From Thermocrispum municipale DSM 44069 (GTDB lineage Bacteria; Actinomycetota; Actinomycetes; Mycobacteriales; Pseudonocardiaceae): a stretch of DNA of 64,000 nt. The translations under genes were made by a program, and so were the position numbers. Below the pieces are notes generated by a model. The model was not told the DNA's origin and searched no databases. It saw only the letters and a list, made by a program, of their open reading frames with translations. This document shows, piece after piece, positions 56,476 to 64,000 of the stretch. The stretch spans positions 118,927 to 182,926 of the forward strand of contig NZ_ATYT01000008.1 in the NCBI RefSeq assembly GCF_000427825.1, given 5' to 3'. How positions within the stretch are numbered: the first letter of the stretch is position 1; each line of letters opens with the position of its first letter.

Positions 56476-57828
56476 ATGTCTGGCAACCTCTGGATGCACT
56501 TCACCAGGATGTCGGCCTACGCGCACGAGCCGGTTCCCACGATCGCGCGCGGCGAGGGACCCTACATCTACGACACCGGCGGCAAGCGCTACCTGGACGG
56601 CTTGTCGGGGTTGTTCGTCGTCCAGGCCGGGCACGGCCGCGAGGAGCTCGCCGAGGCGGCCGCCAAGCAGGCCCGGGAACTCGCCTTCTTCCCGATCTGG
56701 TCCTACGCGCACCCGAAGGCGATCGAGCTGTCCCAGCGGCTGGCGTCGCTGACGCCCGGCGACCTCAACCAGGTCTTTTTCACCACCTCCGGCTCGGAGG
56801 CGGTGGAGAGCGCGTGGAAGCTGGCCCGCTCGTACTTCAAGCTGACCGGTAAGCCGGGCAAACACAAGGTCATCTCCCGGGCGATCGCCTACCACGGCAC
56901 CTCGATGGGGGCGTTGTCCATCACCGGCCTGCCCGGCCTCAAGCAGGAGTTCGAACCGCTGGTGCCGAGCACGATCCGCGTGCCGAACACCAACATGTAC
57001 CGGGCGCCGGCGGGCGCGGCCGGTCCTGACGGGGGCGACGCGGAGGCGTTCGGTCGCTGGGCGGCCGACCGCATCGAGGAAGCCATCGAGATGGAGGGCC
57101 CGGACACCGTCGCCGCGGTGTACCTCGAGCCGGTGCAGAACGCAGGCGGTTGCTTCCCGCCGCCGCCCGGCTACTTCCAGCGCGTGCGGGAGATCTGCGA
57201 CCGGCACGACGTGCTGCTGGTGTCGGACGAGGTGATCTGCGCCTTCGGCAGGCTCGGTGAGTACTTCGGTGCGAAGCGCTACGGCTACCAGCCCGACATC
57301 ATCACCTGCGCCAAGGGCATGACCAGCGGATACGTGCCGATGGGCGCGATGATCGTCAGCGACCGGCTCGCCGAGCCGTTCCAGCACGGCACCAACTGGT
57401 TCGCACACGGCGCCACGTTCGGTGGGCACCCCGTGGCGTCGGCCGTAGCGCTGGCAAACCTCGACCTGTTCGCACGCGAGGACCTCAACGCGCACGCGCG
57501 GGCCAACACCGACCTGTTCCGGTCGTACCTGGAACGCCTGTACGACCTTCCGATCGTCGGCGACGTACGCGGCGACGGGTATTTCTTCGGTATCGAGCTG
57601 GTGAAGGACAAGTCCACGCGCGAGACGTTCGACGAGGACGAGTCGGAAGTGCTGCTCCGCGGATTCCCCTCGAAAGCGCTCTACGAGAACGGTCTGTACT
57701 GCCGGGCCGACGACCGGGGCGACCCCGTGGTGCAGCTCGCGCCGCCGCTGATCTGTGAAGAGCAGCATTTCGCCGAGATGGAGCAGATCCTGCGGTCGGT
57801 GTTGGCGGAGGCCTGGAGCCGGCTGTGA
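56476..57828 (+). CDS. Class III aminotransferase (polyamine/omega-amine type)
   Basis: A 450-residue PLP-dependent aminotransferase. The PLP lysine is in ITCAKGMTSGYVPMGAM (about residue 281), with LLVSDEVICAFGRLG before it and FTTSGSEAVESAWK binding phosphate. It resembles putrescine/spermidine:pyruvate aminotransferases. With the adjoining FAD oxidase and the PotD-type binding protein it suggests polyamine or related amine breakdown. Probably leaderless; the oxidase gene overlaps its stop by four bases. Confidence 0.9.
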   Translation: MSGNLWMHFTRMSAYAHEPVPTIARGEGPYIYDTGGKRYLDGLSGLFVVQAGHGREELAEAAAKQARELAFFPIWSYAHPKAIELSQRLASLTPGDLNQVFFTTSGSEAVESAWKLARSYFKLTGKPGKHKVISRAIAYHGTSMGALSITGLPGLKQEFEPLVPSTIRVPNTNMYRAPAGAAGPDGGDAEAFGRWAADRIEEAIEMEGPDTVAAVYLEPVQNAGGCFPPPPGYFQRVREICDRHDVLLVSDEVICAFGRLGEYFGAKRYGYQPDIITCAKGMTSGYVPMGAMIVSDRLAEPFQHGTNWFAHGATFGGHPVASAVALANLDLFAREDLNAHARANTDLFRSYLERLYDLPIVGDVRGDGYFFGIELVKDKSTRETFDEDESEVLLRGFPSKALYENGLYCRADDRGDPVVQLAPPLICEEQHFAEMEQILRSVLAEAWSRL

Positions 57829-59189
57829 CCGGTCCGGACGTGGTGGGCTACTGGCTCTCCACGGTTCAGGTGACGCCCCGGCCGCCGCTGCCGGGGAGCG
57901 CCGAAGCCGACGTGGTGATCGCCGGCGCCGGTTTCACCGGACTGTGGACCGCCTACTACCTGGCTCTGGCGGATCCGTCACGGCGGATCGTGGTGCTCGA
58001 TGCGCACGTGGCCGGCTTCGGTGCCAGCGGACGCAACGGTGGCTGGTGCTCCGCGCTGTTTCCGGCGTCTCCGGCGGCGATCGCCCGTCGGCACGGTGTG
58101 GAGCGGGCGATCGCGCTCGTGGCTGCGCTGCAGGAGACGGTCGACGAGGTTGGGCGAGTCGCGGCCGCGGAGGCCATCGACTGCGACTACGTCAAGGGCG
58201 GCACCGTGGTGCTCGCGCGAACGCCGGTGCAGGAAGCGCGCGGCCGGGCGCAGGTCGACGAAGAGTCCGAGTTCGGCACCGGCCTGTACTGGCTGAGCGC
58301 GGCAGAGGTGCGAGCACTGTGCAACGCGACCCGGGTTCGCGGCGGCACCTACTCGCCGCACTGCGCCGCCATCCACCCCGGAAAGCTCGTCCGCGGACTC
58401 GCGCAGGCGGTCGAACGGCTCGGCGTGACGATCTACGAGCAGACGCCCGCGCTGAACCTCCGGCCAGGAACCGTCGAAACAGCGGCCGGTACGGTGCGCG
58501 CCCCGGTTGTCGTCCGGGCGACGGAGGGGTACACGTCGGCGCTGCCCGGCCACGGCAGGCTGCTCGCCCCGCTGTACTCGTTGATGGTGGCCACCGAGCC
58601 GCTCCCGGAGTCGTTCTGGGCCCACGCGGGCCTTGCCCGGAGAGAGACGTTCTCGGACCTGCGGCGCATGATCATTTACGGGCAGCGAACGGCGGACGAC
58701 CGGCTGGCCTTCGGCGGCCGCGGCGCTCCGTATCACTTTCGGTCCCGCGTGGACCCCGCCTTCGACCGGGATGCACGCGTTCATGACGAGCTCGCGTCGA
58801 CGCTGGTGGACCTGTTCCCGGCGCTGGGGCCGCGACCGCCGATCACGCATCGGTGGGGCGGGCCGCTCGGCGTACCGCGGGACTGGACGGCGTCGGTCGG
58901 ATTCGATCGAAGAAACGGATTGGCGTGGGGCGGCGGATATGTCGGCGACGGCGTGGCAACCTCGAATCTCGCCGGCCGGACACTGGCCGACCTGATCGTC
59001 GGCCAGGACTCCCGGCTGACGCGGCTGCCGTGGGTCGGTCACCGGTGGCCGCGCTGGGAGCCGGAACCGTTGCGGTGGCTGGCGATCAACGCCGGACTCC
59101 GGGCGACCGAGCTGGCCGACGCCCGGGAAGACCGGACCGGGAAGCCGTTCCGGCCGACTGCCCTGCTGGGCCGCTTCATCGGCGAGTAG
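57825..59189 (+). CDS. FAD-dependent amine oxidoreductase (PuuB-like)
   Basis: A 454-residue DAO-fold flavoenzyme. The FAD loop is VVIAGAGFTGLWTAYYLA (residues about 30-47), followed by GFGASGRNGGWCSALFP, a hallmark of the gamma-glutamylputrescine oxidase group. The C-terminal GGGYVGDGVATSNLAGRTLADLI binds FAD. The GTG start overlaps the aminotransferase stop (GTGA). It would oxidise an amine to aldehyde and ammonia with reduced flavin. Confidence 0.9.
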   Translation: MTGPDVVGYWLSTVQVTPRPPLPGSAEADVVIAGAGFTGLWTAYYLALADPSRRIVVLDAHVAGFGASGRNGGWCSALFPASPAAIARRHGVERAIALVAALQETVDEVGRVAAAEAIDCDYVKGGTVVLARTPVQEARGRAQVDEESEFGTGLYWLSAAEVRALCNATRVRGGTYSPHCAAIHPGKLVRGLAQAVERLGVTIYEQTPALNLRPGTVETAAGTVRAPVVVRATEGYTSALPGHGRLLAPLYSLMVATEPLPESFWAHAGLARRETFSDLRRMIIYGQRTADDRLAFGGRGAPYHFRSRVDPAFDRDARVHDELASTLVDLFPALGPRPPITHRWGGPLGVPRDWTASVGFDRRNGLAWGGGYVGDGVATSNLAGRTLADLIVGQDSRLTRLPWVGHRWPRWEPEPLRWLAINAGLRATELADAREDRTGKPFRPTALLGRFIGE

Positions 59190-59211
59190 CGACCGATTGG
59201 GTTGATTCGGA

Positions 59212-60180
59212 CTACAGGCGGTCGGTCAGAAAATCTTCCACGACCGTCGAGTCGTTGATAAGCAGGGTCAAGGAGTCGACCCGTGCTGGGTTGTCCAGGA
59301 GCGACTTGACCGCCAGGCGGGCGAACTCACGACTTGCTGGAGAGATCAATTCGCCACGTCGTCGTATGACTGCCAACGTGTCGTACAACGGTTCGGCGAA
59401 CGTCACCGTGTGAAGTTGGCGGGTGTCGATCTCGCTCGCTTTGGACGCGGCACACGCGATCGTGTCCCCCAACCCCGCCGCGACCATGTCGAGCGCCGCA
59501 GGCAGGTATTCCACTTCGATGAGCGGGCTGAGCTTTCGGCCGATGAGTTCGGCCCGCCGAGCGAGCTGGCACCTGGCAGGGTCCCGCTCGGCGTAGTGCG
59601 CGTCGTAGAGCACCAAAGGACGGCGGCACAGGTCATGAATCGTCACAGGTGAGGCGGCGCGTTCGGGACGGGCAGTCACGTACAGGACCTCGTCGCGAGC
59701 GACCGGCAGCACGTCGAGGCCGTCGGTGTCGATGGGCAGCGTCACCAGTCCGGCTTCCAGGACACCCGAACGCACATCGTTGGCCGTTTCCACGCTGTTC
59801 TGGCCGAGGAGACGGATCTGCACCTTGGGGTACAGGTGGTGGAACCGAGCTGCCAGATCCGCGCTGAGGTAGAAGTTCGCGTTGCGCAGCAGTCCGAAAC
59901 TGGCCTGCCCCCCGCTCAACGTTGCCAGCGAGCGCACCGCTTTCGCGCCCATGTCCGCGTTCGACACCGCCTGCTCGGCGTAGGGGAGGAGCGCCTCACC
60001 CGCGGGTGTGAGCGTCAGTGACTTCGGCCGTCTGCGGAACAGGGCGGCTTTGAGCTCCGCTTCGAGTCGGCGAACAAGGTCGGAGATGGCTGGCTGGCTC
60101 ATCTGCAAGCAAGCGGCTGCTGCGGTGAACGAGCCCAGGCGTGCGGCCAGCAGAAACGCACGGAGTTGGGTGAGGGTCAT
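59212..60180 (-). CDS. LysR-family regulator of the dehydrogenase/transporter operon
   Basis: A 322-residue LysR protein (MTLTQLRAFLLAARLGSFT / AAAACLQMSQPAISDLVRRLE; effector domain about 90-300). It is divergent from the histidinol-dehydrogenase-family gene, and a LysR box overlaps its own start codon. Codon use is less GC-biased than in most neighbours. Target is inferred to be the three-gene operon at 60.3-64 kb. Confidence 0.92.
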   Translation of the reverse strand: MTLTQLRAFLLAARLGSFTAAAACLQMSQPAISDLVRRLEAELKAALFRRRPKSLTLTPAGEALLPYAEQAVSNADMGAKAVRSLATLSGGQASFGLLRNANFYLSADLAARFHHLYPKVQIRLLGQNSVETANDVRSGVLEAGLVTLPIDTDGLDVLPVARDEVLYVTARPERAASPVTIHDLCRRPLVLYDAHYAERDPARCQLARRAELIGRKLSPLIEVEYLPAALDMVAAGLGDTIACAASKASEIDTRQLHTVTFAEPLYDTLAVIRRRGELISPASREFARLAVKSLLDNPARVDSLTLLINDSTVVEDFLTDRL

Positions 60181-60193
60181 AAGAAGATCTTAT
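60179..60193. promoter_or_regulatory. LysR-type operator overlapping the regulator start
   Basis: Inverted repeat ATAAGA (60179-60184) / TCTTAT (60188-60193) with centre AGA contains T-N11-A, the classical LysR box. It overlaps the ATG of the LysR gene, suggesting autorepression, and lies about 85 bases before the operon start. Confidence 0.65.
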
Positions 60194-60277
60194 GAAGTTC
60201 TCAAGATATTTGGCTGTTGTCTTGTGAAGCGCCGTCTTCCTAGGGTCGGGCGTGTCCAGACTCCCGGGGGTGCACGA

Positions 60278-61579
60278 GTGGCGATTTACCTGAAGGAAGC
60301 GGCGGCATCAGCGAGTGACGATGCGCCGGATGTAGCGGAGGTCGTGCGCGATGTCATCGCGGACATCCGCGAACGCGGCGATGAGGCGGTGCGGGATTAC
60401 GCGGCGAAATTCGACGAATACGCGCCAGCGTCCTTCCGCCTCTCCGTTGATCAGATCCAGGGCGCGTTGGACGCCGTCCCCGAGCAGACGCTTGCCGACA
60501 TTCGGACGGTGCAGCGAAATGTGCGTCGATTCGCCGAGTTACAGCGAGCATCGGTGCAAGACTTCGAGAGCGAAGTGGCCCCCGGGGTGTTTCTCGGGCA
60601 GCGCCACATCCCGGTCAATGCGGTTGGCGCCTATGTCCCAGGCGGACGTTATCCGCTCCTGGCTTCCGCGCACATGACGATCATCCCGGCGAAGATCGCC
60701 GGCGTCCGACGGGTCGTCGCGGCGACCCCGGCCCCCCGCGGCAAGCTGCCCGCCGCCTCGATCGCCGCCATCCATCTCGCGGGCGCCGATGAGATCTATG
60801 CCATCGGCGGAGTGCAAGCCGTGGCAGCGATGGCGCTCGGCACGCAGACGATCGATCGGGTCGACGTATTGGCTGGGCCTGGCAATGCCTACGTCGCGGA
60901 AGCCAAACGACAGCTGTTCGGAGAAGTGGGTATCGACCTGTTCGCCGGCCCAACTGAGTTGTTGATCATCGCCGACGAGACCGCGGACCCGTTCATCGTT
61001 GCGACCGACCTGCTGAGCCAGGCGGAGCACGGGCCGGATTCGCCGACGGTTCTGCTTACCACCTCGGCCGAGCTCGGCAAGCAGGTATTGGGCGAGGTCC
61101 AGCGACTGCTGCCGGGTTTGCCGACCGGACAGATCGCAGGCGCAGCGTGGCGCAACCACGGCGAGGTAATCGTGCTGGACGACCTCGAGGAGGCTTACCG
61201 GGTCGCAGACGATTACGCCAGCGAACACGTTCATGTGATGACTGCTGAACCTCGGCACGCGCTGGAGAAACTCACCAATTACGGGTCCCTGTTCCTCGGC
61301 GCCCATACCTGTGTTTCGTTCGGCGACAAGGTCATCGGAACCAACCATGTCCTTCCCACTCGTCGCGCGGCGCGGTACACGGGCGGATTGTGGGTCGGCA
61401 AGTACTTGAAAACCGTCACGTATCAGGAGGTCCGCGACGCGTCAGCGGCTGCTGAGCTGGGCGAGCTACTCGGCCGCGCGGCTCGAGCGGAGAACTTTGA
61501 GGGGCATGCGCGCTCGGGCGACGTGCGTGTCGCGGCGTTGCACGGGACGCGTCCCGCGTGGGCCGAGGAAGGAGCATGA
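60278..61579 (+). CDS. Histidinol-dehydrogenase-family alcohol dehydrogenase (HpsN-like)
   Basis: A 433-residue NAD-dependent enzyme of the HisD fold. Zinc and catalytic positions are present: SQAEHGPDSP, ASEHVHVM, FGDKVIGTNHVLPT and EGHARS. GTNHVLPT preceded by FGDKVIG, and GGLWVGKYLKTVTYQEV, resemble sulfopropanediol dehydrogenase HpsN more than true HisD. Being next to a transporter and a hydrolase rather than his genes supports a catabolic alcohol substrate. GTG 60278 is the start. The A/T content at third positions is visibly higher than in the rest of the window. Confidence 0.85.
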   Translation: MAIYLKEAAASASDDAPDVAEVVRDVIADIRERGDEAVRDYAAKFDEYAPASFRLSVDQIQGALDAVPEQTLADIRTVQRNVRRFAELQRASVQDFESEVAPGVFLGQRHIPVNAVGAYVPGGRYPLLASAHMTIIPAKIAGVRRVVAATPAPRGKLPAASIAAIHLAGADEIYAIGGVQAVAAMALGTQTIDRVDVLAGPGNAYVAEAKRQLFGEVGIDLFAGPTELLIIADETADPFIVATDLLSQAEHGPDSPTVLLTTSAELGKQVLGEVQRLLPGLPTGQIAGAAWRNHGEVIVLDDLEEAYRVADDYASEHVHVMTAEPRHALEKLTNYGSLFLGAHTCVSFGDKVIGTNHVLPTRRAARYTGGLWVGKYLKTVTYQEVRDASAAAELGELLGRAARAENFEGHARSGDVRVAALHGTRPAWAEEGA

Positions 61580-61580
61580 C

Positions 61581-62918
61581 ATGGCTACCGGTGAATCACC
61601 CTCAGCCACGTCGGCCGCCACTAAAGCCCCGCCCAGCGCATCCGCCAGGACGATGCAGCGCCGTGTGGTTTCGGCGGCGAGCGTCGGGCAGTTCATCGAG
61701 TTCTACGACTTTGCGATCTACGGACTGGCGGCGGTGGCGATCGCCGATGCGTTCTTTCCGTCGTCGAGCGGCACGCTGGGACTCCTCTCCGCGCTCGCTG
61801 TATACGGCGTAGCGTTCGTCGCTCGGCCGCTCGGGGGTCTGTACTTTGGTTCGCTTGGCGACCGCATCGGCCGCAAGGCGGTCCTGACGATCAGCTTGAC
61901 GCTCATCGGCGCAGCGACGACCGTGATGGGGTTGCTACCCGGCTATGACCAGATCGGCGTGCTTGCTCCGACACTACTGGTGGCGCTGCGTCTGCTTCAG
62001 GGCTTCTCTGCTGGTGGCGAAGCCATTGGTGCACCCTCATTCGTGCTCGAACACGCCCCTCGGGACAAACGTGGTGGATGGATCACGATCGCCATCGCGA
62101 TGTCCGCCACCCCGTCGGTCGTCGCGGGCGTCTTCTACGTCGTGTTGGACATGGCGATGAGTGATGCCGCCTATAGCTCGTGGGGTTGGCGCATTCCGTT
62201 CCTCGCCGCCGCCCCGATGACCGCTATCGGTATCTACATTCGGCGCAGGACTGAGGAAAGTCCGGTTTTCGAGGCCCTGAAGAGTCGGTCCGTGCACGTA
62301 ACCAATCCTGTTCGGGCCACATTGCGCAACGACTGGGTGCGTATGCTGCAGGTTTTCTGCGTGATGTCGCTGTCGGCCCTCGGGTTCTACTTCTTGGTCG
62401 GCTACTTCGTGTCGTACTTGGAGACCACAGCCGATCTGTCTCGCGGCCAGTCGTTGATTGCGACCTCGACGGCGTTGATCGCCTTCACCATCATGCTTCC
62501 GCTCGGCGGTCGAATCTCGGACCGCCTCGGTCGTCGTACGATGCTCCGGGTCGGCGCGGTCGGCATGCTTGTCGTCGCGGTTCCGTCGTTCGCACTGGTT
62601 TCGTCCGGTCACCTGGGCGCCGCAACCCTCGGCCAAATTCTTCTGGCTGTCCCGTTGTGTTTCTACGGCGGCGGAAGCTACACGTTCTTCGTGGAACTTT
62701 TCCCTGCCGCCACCAGGCTCAGCGGCGCCGCCATCAGTTACAACGTGGCATTCGCACTCTTTGGCGGAGCGGCGCCCTTCGCCGCCACGGCTCTGGTGTC
62801 AGCGACCGACCTTGCCATGTCGCCGGCACTGCTCGTCGTCCTGACCGGCGTCATCGCCTTTGCCGCCTCACTGGGCGTGCCGGAAACCGCTGGACGTGAC
62901 CTTCTGGAGGAGGCGTGA
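61581..62918 (+). CDS. MFS transporter, metabolite:H+ symporter (MHS/ShiA-like)
   Basis: A 445-residue protein with twelve membrane segments. It shows the MHS-type GQFIEFYDFAIYGLAAVAIADAFFP start, the GSLGDRIGRKAVL loop between helices 2 and 3, and LQGFSAGGEAIGAPSFVLEHAP. These carriers import small organic acids or betaines with protons. Its ATG lies 1 base after the dehydrogenase stop, and its stop overlaps the phosphotriesterase-like start. Confidence 0.92.
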   Translation: MATGESPSATSAATKAPPSASARTMQRRVVSAASVGQFIEFYDFAIYGLAAVAIADAFFPSSSGTLGLLSALAVYGVAFVARPLGGLYFGSLGDRIGRKAVLTISLTLIGAATTVMGLLPGYDQIGVLAPTLLVALRLLQGFSAGGEAIGAPSFVLEHAPRDKRGGWITIAIAMSATPSVVAGVFYVVLDMAMSDAAYSSWGWRIPFLAAAPMTAIGIYIRRRTEESPVFEALKSRSVHVTNPVRATLRNDWVRMLQVFCVMSLSALGFYFLVGYFVSYLETTADLSRGQSLIATSTALIAFTIMLPLGGRISDRLGRRTMLRVGAVGMLVVAVPSFALVSSGHLGAATLGQILLAVPLCFYGGGSYTFFVELFPAATRLSGAAISYNVAFALFGGAAPFAATALVSATDLAMSPALLVVLTGVIAFAASLGVPETAGRDLLEEA

Positions 62919-63958
62919 CGACGCAGTCCGTCATTCGCACCGTTCTGGGTGACGTTCCGGCTGACACCGTCGGCCATATCCAGCCGCACGAGCATGTGCT
63001 CTGCGATCTGAGTCGGCCGCTGCCACCGGATGCCACACCCGAGCAGCGCGCGTGGGACACGGCTCCCATCACGTTGCGCAACTACTACGAAGTGCGCCGT
63101 GAGCACACCTCGGAGGACCTCCGGCTGGACGATGTGTCGATCGCGATCGCCGAGCTGACCGAGTACCGAGAAGCAGGTGGCAGCGCCGTCGTGGACGCGA
63201 CCTCGATCGGGCTCCATCGCGACCCACAAGGGCTCGCCGCGGTGTCGCAAGGCTCCGGCGTGCACATCGTCATGGGTTGCGGCTACTACTACCGCGAGTA
63301 TCACGAACCGGACTTCCTCGACGGGCGGAGCCGGGAACAGCTCGCCGCGGACATGGTCGGCGACATCATGAACGGTGCCGGCGGGACGTCGATCCGGGCC
63401 GGTGTCATCGGTGAGATCGGTTTGAGCTGGCCACACCACCCTGTCGAGCTTCGGGTGCTCGAGGCGGCGGTGGACGCGCAGCTCACTACGGGAGCGGGGT
63501 TACTCATCCACCCGGCCCGACACGAGCATTCGCCTCTTTCCGCGGTGAAGGTGGTGCGTGCTGCGGGAGGCGACGTGTCCCGCACGATCATCAGCCACGT
63601 CGAGCGGACGCTGTTTGATCGGGACCAGTTTCGCGCATTGGCAGACACCGGCTGCTATGTCGAGTTCGATCTCTTCGGGCAGGAGTCGTCGTACTACTCA
63701 CTGGCGCCGATCGACATGCCCAATGACGCCATGCGGGTCGACTACATCATCGACCTCGTTGAACGCGGGCACTTGGCGCAGATCCTGATCTCGCAGGACA
63801 TCTGCCACAAGACCAACCTGCACACATACGGTGGCGAAGGGTACGTACACATCTTGCGGCGCATCATCCCGCTGATGCTGCGCAAGGGGTTGACCGAAGA
63901 GCAGGTCTACGCCATCACTGTCGCCAACCCGCGACGAGCACTCGCGATGAAGGTTTGA
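62915..63958 (+). CDS. Phosphotriesterase-family metal-dependent hydrolase
   Basis: A 347-residue amidohydrolase-fold enzyme. Metal ligands: HEHVLCD at the N-terminus, GEIGLS where phosphotriesterases have the bridging carboxylated Lys (here Glu, as in PHP/lactonase relatives), IHPARHEH and ISH in the middle, and the Asp in SQDICHKTNL. GTG start overlaps the transporter stop (GTGA). It is more likely a lactonase or ester hydrolase than an organophosphatase. The window ends 42 bases past its stop. Confidence 0.88.
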   Translation: MTTQSVIRTVLGDVPADTVGHIQPHEHVLCDLSRPLPPDATPEQRAWDTAPITLRNYYEVRREHTSEDLRLDDVSIAIAELTEYREAGGSAVVDATSIGLHRDPQGLAAVSQGSGVHIVMGCGYYYREYHEPDFLDGRSREQLAADMVGDIMNGAGGTSIRAGVIGEIGLSWPHHPVELRVLEAAVDAQLTTGAGLLIHPARHEHSPLSAVKVVRAAGGDVSRTIISHVERTLFDRDQFRALADTGCYVEFDLFGQESSYYSLAPIDMPNDAMRVDYIIDLVERGHLAQILISQDICHKTNLHTYGGEGYVHILRRIIPLMLRKGLTEEQVYAITVANPRRALAMKV

Positions 63959-64000
63959 GTCGTCGAGCCGTGCGGAAGTGCCTACGGTCTCGGTGCGGGG

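Noticed and set aside
55600..57768. A 720-codon minus-strand frame across the Lrp and aminotransferase genes
   Set aside because: Antisense of two well-supported genes and low-complexity composition.
60278..61579. Assignment as histidinol dehydrogenase of histidine biosynthesis
   Set aside because: No other his genes nearby, it is coupled to a transporter and hydrolase under LysR control, and its motifs fit HpsN-like enzymes better.

Overview
The window is high-GC actinomycete chromosome, most likely Pseudonocardiales (Saccharopolyspora/Amycolatopsis-like). Evidence: strong GC third-position bias; the mycobacterial-type block CDP-alcohol phosphatidyltransferase - gcvH - garA - ftsR - DUF151 nuclease - MerR - gcvP; F420-type oxidoreductase; Excalibur, L,D-transpeptidase and type VII (WXG/EspC-like) proteins. 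No rRNA, tRNA or CRISPR array was seen.

Layout. 1-3.3 kb: the 5' part of a long-chain acyl-CoA synthetase, then an ECF sigma factor/membrane partner pair whose sigma gene has a broken 5' end. 3.4-10.1 kb: a TetR/MpaB-like pair with a shared operator, an F420 oxidoreductase, ogt, siroheme synthase, an Excalibur protein, an alpha/beta hydrolase and a lipoprotein. 10.2-18.4 kb: glycine cleavage and central-metabolism control (gcvH, garA, ftsR, a MerR protein, a tandem glycine riboswitch, gcvP) and a PHP phosphoesterase. 18.8-26 kb: a two-gene type VII substrate cassette carrying a C39-like cysteine peptidase domain, an MFS/aldo-keto reductase divergent pair, a binding-protein-like membrane protein and two CNNM/CBS proteins. 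26.3-34.9 kb: acnR, an amino-acid dehydrogenase with a divergent LysR gene, an envelope operon (choice-of-anchor protein ending in LPVTG, plus an L,D-transpeptidase) and acn. AcnR-type boxes lie in front of both acn and acnR.

34,996-42,496 is a complete 7,501-bp Tn3-family transposon with 38-bp inverted repeats and a 5-bp duplication ATATC. It carries a tyrosine recombinase (TnpI type) with its own core site, a CmtR-type metal sensor, a Cd/Zn P1B-ATPase, a methyltransferase and tnpA. It sits in the spacer between acn and a cupin gene.

42.7-64 kb is a catabolic region: LysR/CoA-transferase/enoyl-CoA hydratase divergent from a TctCBA transporter and thioesterase; sodC; a MenB-type crotonase; an IclR/hydrolase/molybdenum-hydroxylase remnant; a polyamine-type Lrp/aminotransferase/FAD oxidase block; and a LysR-controlled operon of a histidinol-dehydrogenase-family enzyme, an MHS transporter and a phosphotriesterase-like hydrolase.

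The most striking object is the gene at 53,820-55,736. It joins, in frame, a Tat-exported PotD-type polyamine-binding lipoprotein to the C-terminal third of a xanthine-dehydrogenase-family molybdenum subunit. This looks like a deletion junction between two operons.
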